This document shows positions 1 through 6,911 of a stretch of 9,464 nt of DNA, in pieces; position 1 is the first letter of the stretch, and each line of letters opens with the position of its first letter. The notes beneath the pieces were generated by a model, which saw only the letters and a program-made list of their open reading frames with translations, made no database searches and had not been told where the DNA came from. The position numbers and the translations under genes were made by a program. The DNA comes from Xanthobacteraceae bacterium (GTDB taxonomy: Bacteria; Pseudomonadota; Alphaproteobacteria; Rhizobiales; Xanthobacteraceae), in NCBI GenBank assembly GCA_030648135.1, contig JAUSIF010000027.1, positions 1 to 9,464 on the forward strand. Direction: 5' to 3'.

Positions 1-1446
1 GCGCATATAGCCGGTCGAGAGCGGCATCACCACGAGGTCGTCCTGATCGGTTCCCCACGGCGTCGCGCCTTTCTTGCTGAGCACGCCGACCACCTCGAAG
101 GGCACGTTCTTCACCAGGATATAGCTGCCGACCGGATCTTCGCCGCCGGGGAAGAGGTTCTGCACCACCGTGTTGCCGAGCACGACGACCGGAGCGTAGC
201 TCTTGACGTCATCGTCGGAGAAGCCGCTGCCGACCGCCAGCAGCCAGTCGCGCGCCGTGATGTATCCGGGCCACGCGCCCTGGATCAGCGTCTGGTAGTC
301 GATGTTGCCGGCACGCACCGTAGCGCGGCTCGCACGTTCCGGCGAGACGATGTCTACGTTCTCGAGTTCGTCGATCGCGTTCGCATCTTCTTCCACCAGG
401 GTGGCGATGTCGCCGCTTGAGCGCAAGCCCGGGGCGCCGGGCCGGATGACGAGCAAATTGGTTCCCATCGCCGAGATTCGCTCCAGCACTTCCTGCTTGC
501 TGCCGTCGCCGATCGCGAGCATGGCGACCACGGCGGCAACGCCGATGACGACGCCCAACAGCGTCAGCGCGGTACGGAAGATGTTCACGCGCATCGAACG
601 GACCGCCATCTTCATCGCTTCGACGAGATCCGGAAATAACCGGTTCTTTGCGCCGAGCTGCACATGGACGCCGTCCGGCGCCGCCGCAGCCACGCGCGCT
701 TTCGGTCGGCGCTTGTCTTCGACGATGTGGCCGTCGGACATGCGAATGATCCGCTCGGTCCGCTCGGCGATCTCGTTGTTGTGAGTGATCAACAATACGG
801 TGCGGCCCTCTTCATGAAGCTGTTCGAGCAACGCCAGCACCTCCTCGCCTGATTGGCTGTCGAGTGCACCGGTCGGCTCGTCGGCGAGAATCACCGGCGC
901 TTCGTTCATCAGCGCGCGCGCGATCGAGACGCGTTGCTGCTGGCCGCCGGAAAGCTCGTTGGGGCGATGCTCCGCGCGGTCTCCGATCCCGAGTCGCTTG
1001 AGCAGCTCATGTGCTCGTGTCCAGCGCTCGCGCCGTGCCATGCCGGCATAGACCGCTGGAATCTCCACATTCTCGGCCGCCGTGATGGTGGGCAGCAAAT
1101 TGTAACGCTGAAAAATGAAGCCGAAGGTGCGGCAGCGCAGCGCCGCGAGTTCGTTGTGATCGAGCGCGCCGACGTCGTAGCCGGCGACGCGAAAACGTCC
1201 GGCGGTAGGGCGATCGAGACAGCCGATGACGTTCATCAACGTCGACTTGCCCGAACCGGATGGACCCATAATAGCGATAAATTCTCCGGCCTTGATCGAG
1301 AGCGAGACATTATCGAGTGCACGTACGATAGTTTCGCCGGCCGAATAGTATCGGCACACACCGTCGAGTTCGATGAGCGCCTGACCGCCGCGGTCAACCG
1401 CGGCGTTCTTCCGCGCCACCAACTCCCTGCTGCGCACGGGTTTCAT
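1..1446 (-). CDS. macB: MacB-type ABC exporter, ATPase-permease fusion (partial, C-terminus off the left edge)
   Basis: Inner-membrane half of a MacAB-TolC-type tripartite pump, which uses ATP hydrolysis to drive export of substrates (macrolides, peptides, lipids or siderophores in known members) from the periplasm. The 482 residues present carry an N-terminal ABC ATPase: Walker A GPSGSGKST (61-69), Q-loop Gln113, signature LSGGQQQR (165-172), Walker B VILADEPTGALDS (185-197), H-loop His222. A linker leads to the first membrane helix (about 288-311), then the MacB periplasmic domain up to the window edge. Full MacB proteins are near 650 residues, so roughly 165 residues, with the last three helices and FtsX-like core, are missing. 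The start ATG lies 2 nt after the macA stop, with about 24 residues before the ATPase fold, slightly long for the family. Third codon positions are less G/C-rich than in neighbouring genes. The family is clear; the substrate cannot be read from sequence. Confidence 0.93.
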   Translation of the reverse strand, partial: MKPVRSRELVARKNAAVDRGGQALIELDGVCRYYSAGETIVRALDNVSLSIKAGEFIAIMGPSGSGKSTLMNVIGCLDRPTAGRFRVAGYDVGALDHNELAALRCRTFGFIFQRYNLLPTITAAENVEIPAVYAGMARRERWTRAHELLKRLGIGDRAEHRPNELSGGQQQRVSIARALMNEAPVILADEPTGALDSQSGEEVLALLEQLHEEGRTVLLITHNNEIAERTERIIRMSDGHIVEDKRRPKARVAAAAPDGVHVQLGAKNRLFPDLVEAMKMAVRSMRVNIFRTALTLLGVVIGVAAVVAMLAIGDGSKQEVLERISAMGTNLLVIRPGAPGLRSSGDIATLVEEDANAIDELENVDIVSPERASRATVRAGNIDYQTLIQGAWPGYITARDWLLAVGSGFSDDDVKSYAPVVVLGNTVVQNLFPGGEDPVGSYILVKNVPFEVVGVLSKKGATPWGTDQDDLVVMPLSTGYMR

Positions 1447-1448
1447 GA

Positions 1449-2651
1449 TCAGAATTTCCGCAAACCCCTCGACTGTTGCGGGCGCGCGGTCGCGGACTCC
1501 TTGACGGCGACCACGACCTTGTCGCCGACCGAAAGTCCGCTCAGCACCTCTGCGAACTGCCGGCTGGAGAGCCCAATCTTGACGCGCCGCGTGACGATGC
1601 CGTCGTCGGTGGCGACGCGCGCGATATAGCTCCCGCTCTCGCCGCGCGTCGCCGGGCGGAGCGCCGCCATCGGTACCAGCACGACATCCTTGGCCGAGCC
1701 GAGCACGAAAAAGACCTGCGCGGTCATGCTGGTCATCAACAGCCGCTCCTTGTTCGGCACGTCGATCAGCACGTTGTAGAGCACGACATCGTTGAGGATG
1801 TCGGGTGTCGGATAGATCTGGCTGACGACCGCGTTGAAGCGCCGGTCTGACATGCCAAGCGTCGTGAAATAAACCGGCATGCCGGGTTTGATTCTTGAGA
1901 TCTCGGCTTCGGCCACTTGCGCCCATACCGTCATGGTGTCGAGGTCGGCGATGCGCACGATAATCGGCGCGGTCTGGCTGGCATTCAGCGTCTGGCCCTC
2001 GTAGGCGATCTGCTGCACGATGGTTCCGGACATCGGCGCGTAGATTTTCGTATAGCCGAGATTGGCAACGTCTCCCTCGAGCGTCGCCTCGGTCTGTTTG
2101 ATCTGCGCTGCGAAGGAATCGATCTTGGCCTCGTCGATCTTGACGGTCGCGGCGGTGGCCTCGGCGGCGTCCTTGCTCGCGGCGTTGGTGGCGAACAGCC
2201 GCTGAGTACGATCGTCGCGGGCCTTATCGAGCACCAGTTGGGCGCGCGCCTGGGCGAGTTGGGCTTTCAGATTTTCGATCTGCGCCCGGTCGCCGAGCAC
2301 CTTGGCCTGATAGATGATCGGATCGATCTCGGCGAGCAGGGCGCCTTTCTCGACGACCTGCCCGATCTCGACATGCACCTTGCGCAACTGGCCCGAGACC
2401 TGGGTACCGACGTCGACGAACGTCTTGGGCTTGATCGAGGCGAGCGCGGTCACCGTGCGCTCGATGTCTCCCTTCGTCACTTCTGCGGTCTGGATCGCGG
2501 CATCGGATCCGTCCCTGGTCGCAAGATAGAGCGCGGCCATGACGGCGATGACGGCGACCAGCAGGACTGCAAGCGCGAACTTCCGGCGCGGGCGCTGAAA
2601 ATAGTCGCGCGCCGCCGATTTGAGATTGGCGCTGTCGAGTTTTTGCAGCAT
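1449..2651 (-). CDS. macA: MacA-type periplasmic adaptor (membrane fusion protein) of the MacB exporter
   Basis: A 400-residue adaptor expected to bridge MacB and an outer-membrane TolC-like channel. One N-terminal membrane helix (about 25-44) follows a basic stretch (RPRRK); there is no lipobox cysteine, so it is probably anchored by this helix. The first lipoyl half is at about 79-110 (VDVGTQVSGQLRK, GALLAEIDP), an Ala/Gln/Lys-rich coiled-coil hairpin at about 113-197, the second lipoyl half at about 203-222 (YAPMSGTI, EGQTL), then a beta-barrel and a membrane-proximal domain with GLSVGDKVVV near 372-381. Length matches E. coli MacA (about 370) plus a short N-terminal extension. The start ATG has AGGA 7 nt upstream, partly inside a small palindrome. 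It ends 2 nt before macB, so the two are almost certainly co-translated. RND-type adaptors share this architecture, but the adjacent MacB settles the assignment. Confidence 0.93.
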   Translation of the reverse strand: MLQKLDSANLKSAARDYFQRPRRKFALAVLLVAVIAVMAALYLATRDGSDAAIQTAEVTKGDIERTVTALASIKPKTFVDVGTQVSGQLRKVHVEIGQVVEKGALLAEIDPIIYQAKVLGDRAQIENLKAQLAQARAQLVLDKARDDRTQRLFATNAASKDAAEATAATVKIDEAKIDSFAAQIKQTEATLEGDVANLGYTKIYAPMSGTIVQQIAYEGQTLNASQTAPIIVRIADLDTMTVWAQVAEAEISRIKPGMPVYFTTLGMSDRRFNAVVSQIYPTPDILNDVVLYNVLIDVPNKERLLMTSMTAQVFFVLGSAKDVVLVPMAALRPATRGESGSYIARVATDDGIVTRRVKIGLSSRQFAEVLSGLSVGDKVVVAVKESATARPQQSRGLRKF

Positions 2652-2656
2652 TGGTC

Positions 2657-2670
2657 GATCCTAAAGGATC
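2657..2670 (-). promoter_or_regulatory. Palindrome over the macA ribosome binding site
   Basis: GATCCTAAAGGATC is a perfect palindrome with 6-nt arms and a 2-nt centre; as RNA it could form a 5-bp stem with a tetraloop. On the minus strand its 3' arm contains the macA Shine-Dalgarno AGGA (2659-2662), and its 5' arm overlaps the TGA stop of the upstream small gene (2669-2671). A ribosome finishing the small gene would open the stem, so this could couple macA translation to it. The palindrome and overlaps are seen directly; the coupling role is inferred. Confidence 0.35.
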
Positions 2671-2857
2671 AGTGCTTACGCGGCCGGTATTCGCCGGTCA
2701 TGGGGTCGCGTTCAAGGCGTTCGATCGGGCGCTCGATCGAAGGTTCACGCCGGATCTCATCGAGATCGGCGTTGGCCTTGCGCGCGGCGCCGGCGAGGAG
2801 CTTGACCAGCGCGGCCGCGCCGACCGCGCCGAGCGCCCACAGGATGGCTGGAGGCAT
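2669..2857 (-). CDS. Small single-helix membrane protein, function unknown
   Basis: A 62-residue protein starting MPPAILWALGAVG. A hydrophobic N-terminal segment (about 3-22, ending AALVKLLAG) looks like one membrane helix. A basic stretch and a charged, Arg/Glu-rich tail follow (DEIRREPSIERPIERLERD), ending PMTGEYRPRKH. I chose ATG 2857 because AAGGA lies 8 nt upstream (2866-2870); an in-frame ATG at 2902 would add 15 residues, overlap the S49 peptidase gene and place the helix less well. From memory, short proteins of this kind sit just after the S49 peptidase gene in many Rhizobiales, usually unnamed. It lies 23 nt after the peptidase stop and 17 nt before macA, so it belongs to the run. 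I know no function for it; a membrane-tethered accessory to the peptidase is only a guess from position. Confidence 0.8.
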   Translation of the reverse strand: MPPAILWALGAVGAAALVKLLAGAARKANADLDEIRREPSIERPIERLERDPMTGEYRPRKH

Positions 2858-2880
2858 GTTCGGTTTCCTTGATCCATCCA

Positions 2881-3753
2881 TTATAAGCCGTAGCGGGCCC
2901 ACAGCGCACGCGCCTCGATGGCCGAAATCAGCGTCGCCGCCCAGTCGCCTTGCGCCGCTTCCGTCGCGATCCCCGGAGCGCGCCGTCCGAACCAGCTCGC
3001 CGGCGGCGATATCAGCTGGATCGTGACCTTATCTCCGAAGCGCTCGCGCAGGCTGCCGCGCAATTCCCCGATCTGGTCCACGAGGCCCAATTCCAGCGCC
3101 TTGCCGGCGAGCCAGAATTCTCCGGAGAACAGGGCTTTTTCGGGGCCCTTCAATTTCTTGCCGCGTCGCGCCTTCACCAGTGAGATGAACAGCTCATGAA
3201 TATCCTTTTGCAACGCCTTGAGCCGCGCGACGTCCTCCCGTTTCTCCGGCTGAAACGGATCGAGGATTACTTTTCGTTCACCTGCGGCATGGACGCGGCG
3301 TTCGATCCCGATCCGCTCGATCAGACGGTCGAATCCAAAACTCGTGCTGACGACGCCGATCGAGCCCACGATCGAGGAAGCATCAGCGACGATCTCATCG
3401 GCGGCCGACGCGATCATGTAGCCGCCCGACGCGGCTACGTCCTCGACGAAGGCGATCACCGGCCGCTTGTGTTCGGCGGCGAGCGCGCGGATGCGGGTGT
3501 GGATGAGATGCGACTGCGCCGCCGAGCCGCCTGGCGAATTGATCACCAGCGCCACCGCCTTGGCGTGCTTGATCGAAAAAGCGCGTTCGAGCGCGCGCGC
3601 GACCGAGGCGAGCGTCATGCCCGGCATGAGCGGCGTCGTATAGCCGATGATGCCGGTGAGCCGCACCACCGGGACCAGCGCCGCATGCCGCCGGAACCGC
3701 CGCGGCAACAGCCGGGTAAGGCCGTAAAGGAAGGACCGCGCCATATCTGTCAC
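2881..3753 (-). CDS. S49 family serine peptidase (SppA/SohB-like)
   Basis: A 290-residue membrane-associated peptidase of the signal-peptide-peptidase A clan, expected to cut leftover signal peptides or membrane-protein fragments with a Ser-Lys dyad. The fold is visible from INSPGGSAAQS (71-81) through DVAASGGYMIASAADEI (105-121) to IVGSIGVVS (128-136). Ser109 in ASGGY is the likely nucleophile and Lys161 in AAGERK the likely general base, by alignment in memory with SohB and B. subtilis SppA. The length suits the short single-domain form rather than the roughly 600-residue double-domain E. coli SppA. The N-terminus is basic and only modestly hydrophobic, without a strong membrane helix. The start is GTG, overlapping the methyltransferase stop in a GTGA motif; an ATG three codons later (3744) is the alternative. 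Neither has a strong ribosome binding site, which suggests translational coupling to the upstream gene. Confidence 0.9.
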   Translation of the reverse strand: MTDMARSFLYGLTRLLPRRFRRHAALVPVVRLTGIIGYTTPLMPGMTLASVARALERAFSIKHAKAVALVINSPGGSAAQSHLIHTRIRALAAEHKRPVIAFVEDVAASGGYMIASAADEIVADASSIVGSIGVVSTSFGFDRLIERIGIERRVHAAGERKVILDPFQPEKREDVARLKALQKDIHELFISLVKARRGKKLKGPEKALFSGEFWLAGKALELGLVDQIGELRGSLRERFGDKVTIQLISPPASWFGRRAPGIATEAAQGDWAATLISAIEARALWARYGL

Positions 3754-4559
3754 ATAGAGTGGAGCGGGTCCGCGCTCAAGCGCGGATTGAGCGCGGCCAC
3801 GCCGCGCAAGACCGCCTCGGCTTCGAGTGATGGCCGCCCTTCGGCGTCGGCGAGCACGAAGCCTGGCTGGATCATGGGCGGCGTGCGGCGGCCTTTCTTG
3901 GCGCGCACGAGCAGCCGGATCGCCGGCTCGCCCGGCCGCGGATGGATCGGGACCAGCTCGGCCGCGCCGAAGCGGCCCGCAAGCGCCGCGAGAATTGTGG
4001 CCATCGCCTCCGGCCGATGGATGAGCACGAACGTGCCGCCCGGCTTTAGCAGCCGGTCGGCGGCACGCGCCCAGGTTTCCAGATCGGAGTCCTTCGCCAT
4101 GTATGCGCGCTTCCGTGCCGCATCGGGCGATGTTTTACGCCGAGCCGGATCGTTGAACGGCGGATTAGCGAGCACGAGATCGGCACTTGCGGCTTTTGGC
4201 AGGTGCGGGCCGCCACGGCGGGCGAGGGATGCCACGTCCGCGATCACGATCGCGGTTTGGCCGACGAATCCGTTCCGCACGCTGTTCGCACGCGCGAGCG
4301 CGGCGAGGTCCTTGTCGATCTCCACGAGCGTCACGCGCCGGGCGGCGCCACGCACGAGCAGCGCGAGCCCGGCGGTCCCGATCCCGGCGCCGAGATCGAC
4401 CGCGTGCGCAGCCTTGGGTGCCGCGGCCGCGAGCAGGATCGCATCATGGCCGGCGCGATGCCCGCGCGCCGGCTGCACGAGCTTGAGCCGTCCGCCGAGC
4501 ACCGCATCGTCGGTGACCGCGAAGGAGACGCCGGGCGCCTCAGCCGGACGCGAGCGCAT
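3750..4559 (-). CDS. TrmN6/YfiC-like SAM-dependent N6-adenine methyltransferase
   Basis: Class I methyltransferase resembling E. coli TrmN6 (YfiC), which methylates N6 of A37 in tRNA1(Val). With this start it has 269 residues. A short N-terminal region (TDDAVLGGRLKLVQP, then GHRAGHDAILLAAA) typical of this family precedes the SAM site VDLGAGIGTAGLAL (54-67), the acidic ribose-binding VEID (79-82) and the catalytic NPPF (132-135). NPPF/Y marks N6-adenine or glutamine N-methylation, and the family context favours RNA adenine. I chose ATG 4559, which leaves about 12 residues before the conserved start and overlaps the DUF2007 gene by 20 nt, with a weak GCAGG 8 nt upstream. ATG 4607 would give 285 residues and a 68-nt overlap with no visible ribosome binding site. 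The substrate in this organism is inferred; a protein or rRNA target cannot be excluded. Confidence 0.85.
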   Translation of the reverse strand: MRSRPAEAPGVSFAVTDDAVLGGRLKLVQPARGHRAGHDAILLAAAAPKAAHAVDLGAGIGTAGLALLVRGAARRVTLVEIDKDLAALARANSVRNGFVGQTAIVIADVASLARRGGPHLPKAASADLVLANPPFNDPARRKTSPDAARKRAYMAKDSDLETWARAADRLLKPGGTFVLIHRPEAMATILAALAGRFGAAELVPIHPRPGEPAIRLLVRAKKGRRTPPMIQPGFVLADAEGRPSLEAEAVLRGVAALNPRLSADPLHSM

Positions 4560-4764
4560 AGCCGAGGCCTGCGTCGGTGAGAATCCGGCGCGCCCGAACA
4601 CGATCATCGTCGGCGACCAGCACGCGGCGCGGCAAGACGCCGACCGAGCCTTCTAGCACGCTCATGTTCTGGTCGGCGACCAGGCATTCGATACCGGCGC
4701 CGCCAAGCAAGGCCTCGACCGCCGAGATCAGGACGAGATCATTGGTGCGGATGAGTTCGGTCAT
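4540..4764 (-). CDS. DUF2007 small protein
   Basis: A 74-residue protein, MTELIRTNDLVLISAVEALL followed by GAGIECLVADQNMSVLEGSVG, then LPRRVLVADDDRVRARRIL and a short tail. The alternating pattern (a helix after the first strand, the DQN..S.LEGSVG segment, then a strand and helix) matches DUF2007, whose Pfam label is 'putative prokaryotic signal transducing protein'; I know no established biochemical role. The start ATG overlaps the upstream glycosyltransferase stop as ATGA, so translation is probably coupled, and no separate Shine-Dalgarno is visible. A longer in-frame reading that begins inside the glycosyltransferase gene is Arg/Pro/Ala-rich and is not protein-like, so I reject it. The gene is a usual neighbour of the methyltransferase in alphaproteobacteria, from memory. 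Confidence 0.87.
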   Translation of the reverse strand: MTELIRTNDLVLISAVEALLGGAGIECLVADQNMSVLEGSVGVLPRRVLVADDDRVRARRILTDAGLGYALASG

Positions 4765-5759
4765 GGCGTGCCGGCGCGGCGCTCGACGTGATAAGGCGCG
4801 CGGTGGGCGAGATAGGCGAGCCGCTTCATCTCGCGCCGGCCGCGCGTCACCGTGTCCAGCACCAGCCCCGAAGCGAACGCGAGGAAGGCGAGCACCATCA
4901 AGCCGGTCGCGAGCACGGCGGTGGGCAGCCGCGGCACCAGGCCTTGCTCGAAATAGGTCACGACCACCGGGGTTGCGAGCACGACCGCGAGCGCCATGAG
5001 CGCGAAACCGAAGATCGCGAAGAAAGGGAGCGGCCGTTCGGTGCGATAAAGTTCGAGGATGGTCCAGGTGATGCGCAGGCCGTCGCGCCAAGTGTTGAGC
5101 TTGGAGGCCGAGCCGGTGGGCCGCGCGAAATAGGGCGTCTCGACCTCGCCCACCGGCATGCCGAGCTCGAGCGCGTGGATGGTGAGCTCGGTCTCGATCT
5201 CGAAGCCGGCCGACAAGGCGGGAAAGGATTTCACGAAACGGCGCGAAAAAATGCGGTAGCCGGAAAGAATATCGGTGAAGCTGGCGCCGAAGATGTGCGA
5301 GACGAACCAGGTGAACAGCAGATTTCCGGAGCGATGGCCGCGCCGGTAGGCGGATTGCTCGCGAATGAGGCGGGCCGCCACCACCATATCGAGATTTTCC
5401 GAAATCAGCTTTTCGATCATTCGCGGCGCGCTCGGGGCGTCATAGGTGGCGTCGCCGTCGACCAGCACGAAAACATCGGCATCGATGTCGGCGAACATGC
5501 GCCGCACCACGTGTCCCTTGCCCTGGCGCATCTCGTGGCCGACCACCGCGCCGACCTTGCGCGCGGCCTCGGCGGTGCGGTCGGTGGAATTGTTGTCATA
5601 GACGTGGATGGTGGCGGCGGGCAGCGCTTTGCGGAAGTCGGCGACCACCTGCGCGATCGCCACCTCCTCGTTGTAGCAGGGCACCAGCACGGCGATCCGC
5701 CGCGCGCTCGCGGACGCGCCGGTCTCTGCCGCCACACCGGATTTCTCCTGCCCTCGCAT
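4761..5759 (-). CDS. GT2 family glycosyltransferase with two C-terminal membrane helices (DPM1-like)
   Basis: A 332-residue inner-membrane glycosyltransferase. The GT-A domain shows RRIAVLVPCYNEE (about 21-33), DNNSTDRT (55-62), VDGDATYDAP with the metal-binding DGD (101-103), and the acceptor-side SGYRIFSRRFVK (166-177) and GFEIETELTIHALE. Two hydrophobic helices follow (about 245-268 and 280-303), then a basic cytoplasmic tail. This resembles bacterial enzymes related to dolichol-phosphate mannosyltransferase, which load a sugar on a polyprenyl phosphate; the sugar and acceptor are not readable. I chose ATG 5759, with GAGGG 7 nt upstream (5767-5771). An in-frame ATG at 5858 would add 33 residues of low-complexity sequence and use up most of the divergent promoter region. 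It overlaps the DUF2007 gene by 4 nt and is the first gene of the minus-strand run. Confidence 0.9.
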   Translation of the reverse strand: MRGQEKSGVAAETGASASARRIAVLVPCYNEEVAIAQVVADFRKALPAATIHVYDNNSTDRTAEAARKVGAVVGHEMRQGKGHVVRRMFADIDADVFVLVDGDATYDAPSAPRMIEKLISENLDMVVAARLIREQSAYRRGHRSGNLLFTWFVSHIFGASFTDILSGYRIFSRRFVKSFPALSAGFEIETELTIHALELGMPVGEVETPYFARPTGSASKLNTWRDGLRITWTILELYRTERPLPFFAIFGFALMALAVVLATPVVVTYFEQGLVPRLPTAVLATGLMVLAFLAFASGLVLDTVTRGRREMKRLAYLAHRAPYHVERRAGTP

Positions 5760-5897
5760 GCTAGAGCCCTCGCTCGCCTGAGGCGCGCAATCTAGGCCGG
5801 AAAGCACCGGGCGCGAAAGGCAGTCGGGCCGGGAAGATCCGGCCTTGCCGGGCCGCATGTCGCTTCTCTATGGTGCCGGAGCATTTCGGAGCATCCC
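5760..5897. promoter_or_regulatory. Divergent promoter region between the glycosyltransferase run and the polyprenyl synthase
   Basis: These 138 nt separate two divergent genes and are the only obvious place for promoters of both. On the minus strand, CTAGAT (5790-5795) resembles an alphaproteobacterial -10 element and would start RNA about 24 nt before ATG 5759. I see no good -35. On the plus strand, TTGCCG (5845-5850) and TCTATG (5867-5872), 16 nt apart, are a weak -35/-10 candidate just before GTG 5898. A GC-rich inverted repeat, GGCCGG (5827-5832) and CCGGCC (5839-5844) around a 6-nt loop, lies between the two and could be a binding site or an RNA hairpin. The gap is certain; the individual elements are weak calls by eye. 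Confidence 0.4.
5877..5894 (+). repeat. Tandem CGGAGCAT repeat over the polyprenyl synthase ribosome binding site
   Basis: CGGAGCAT occurs at 5877-5884 and again at 5887-5894, separated by TT. The second copy contains the GGAG that lies 6 nt before the GTG start; the first copy offers a second GGAG 16 nt upstream. This may be a chance local duplication, but it duplicates the Shine-Dalgarno core. Confidence 0.5.
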
Positions 5898-6908
5898 GTG
5901 GCCGTCGTCCTGCCCTTCGAGCCCCAGAGCGAGCCCTCGATCGAGCGGCTGAACGAGCTCGTGCGTTCGGACCTGGAGCGGGTCAATGCGCTGATCCTCG
6001 CCCGCACCGGCTCCGAGGTCGCGATGATCCCGGAGGTAGCGAACCATCTCATCTCCTCGGGCGGCAAGCGGCTCAGACCCATGCTCACGCTCGCGACCGC
6101 GGTGTTCACGGGCTATTCCGGCGCCGGCCACATCAAGCTCGCCGCCGCGGTCGAATTCATGCACACCGCCACGCTCCTGCACGACGACGTCGTCGACGAG
6201 AGCGAACTCCGGCGCGGCAAGCTTGCCGCCCGCATGGTCTGGGGCAACGAGGCATCGGTGCTGGTCGGCGACTTTTTGCTGGGTCAGGCCTTCAAGATGA
6301 TGGTCGAGGTCGCCAGCCTGCGGGCGCTCGAGATCCTGTCCACTGCCGCGGCGGTGATCGCCGAGGGCGAGGTCATGCAGCTCGCCGCCGCCAAGAAGCT
6401 CGACACGACGGAAGACGCCTATCTCGCCGTGATCCGCGGCAAGACCGCCGAACTCTTCGCCGCCGCCTGCGAGGTCGGCCCCGTGCTCGCCGGGCGTCCC
6501 AAGGCCGAGCAGGCGGCCTGCCGCTCCTTCGGCATGAATCTCGGCGTCGCCTTCCAGCTCATCGACGATGCGTTGGATTACGGCGGCAGCCGCGCCCGCC
6601 TCGGCAAGAACGTCGGCGACGACTTCCGCGAAGGCAAGATCACGCTGCCGGTCATTCTCGCGTTCCGGCGCGGGAACGAAGAGGAGCGTGCATTCTGGCG
6701 CCGCGCGCTGGAAGCCGGCGTGGTCTCCGACCAAAATCTCGAGCAGGCGGTGGCGATGCTCTCCCGCCATCGCGCCCTCGAAGACACCATCGAACGCGCC
6801 CGCCATTACGGCGCCATCGCCAAGGACGCGCTCGCCCTGTTCCCCGACGGCGAGGGCAAGCGCGCGCTCCTGGAAGTGGTCGATTTCTGCGTCGCCCGCG
6901 CGCACTGA
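5898..6908 (+). CDS. ispB: Long-chain all-trans polyprenyl diphosphate synthase (octaprenyl/decaprenyl type)
   Basis: Condenses isopentenyl diphosphate units on a short allylic primer to make the ubiquinone side chain; in alphaproteobacteria, which mostly use Q10, the likely product is decaprenyl diphosphate, for which the gene is often called ddsA. The 336 residues contain GGKRLRP (55-61), the first Asp-rich motif DDVVD (96-100) preceded by HTATLLH, Gly-Lys-Thr (181-183), and the second Asp-rich motif in LIDDALDY (222-228). Ala91, five residues before the first Asp-rich motif, is small, as in long-chain enzymes; short-chain FPP/GGPP synthases usually carry an aromatic residue there. The length matches IspB (323 in E. 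coli). The start is GTG, with GGAG (5888-5891) 6 nt upstream. The gene converges on ispE with 3 nt between stops. The family is certain; chain length is inferred. Confidence 0.94.
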   Translation: MAVVLPFEPQSEPSIERLNELVRSDLERVNALILARTGSEVAMIPEVANHLISSGGKRLRPMLTLATAVFTGYSGAGHIKLAAAVEFMHTATLLHDDVVDESELRRGKLAARMVWGNEASVLVGDFLLGQAFKMMVEVASLRALEILSTAAAVIAEGEVMQLAAAKKLDTTEDAYLAVIRGKTAELFAAACEVGPVLAGRPKAEQAACRSFGMNLGVAFQLIDDALDYGGSRARLGKNVGDDFREGKITLPVILAFRRGNEEERAFWRRALEAGVVSDQNLEQAVAMLSRHRALEDTIERARHYGAIAKDALALFPDGEGKRALLEVVDFCVARAH

Positions 6909-6911
6909 AGC

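Noticed and set aside
1917..4656. Plus-strand open frames of 369 and 486 residues opposite macA, the S49 peptidase and the methyltransferase
   Set aside because: They lie antisense to genes with clear catalytic motifs and have shadow-type composition rich in Arg, Asp and Gly.
4765..5091. N-terminal extension of the DUF2007 protein to 183 residues
   Set aside because: The added part is Arg/Ala/Pro-rich and lies wholly inside the glycosyltransferase gene; the ATGA overlap at 4764 is the natural start.
5827..5844. Intrinsic terminator in the divergent region
   Set aside because: The hairpin has no T-run on either strand and lies between divergent starts, where no transcript should end.
5760..5858. 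33-residue N-terminal extension of the glycosyltransferase
   Set aside because: The extension lacks any motif, would use up most of the divergent promoter region, and ATG 5759 has a good GAGGG site 7 nt upstream.
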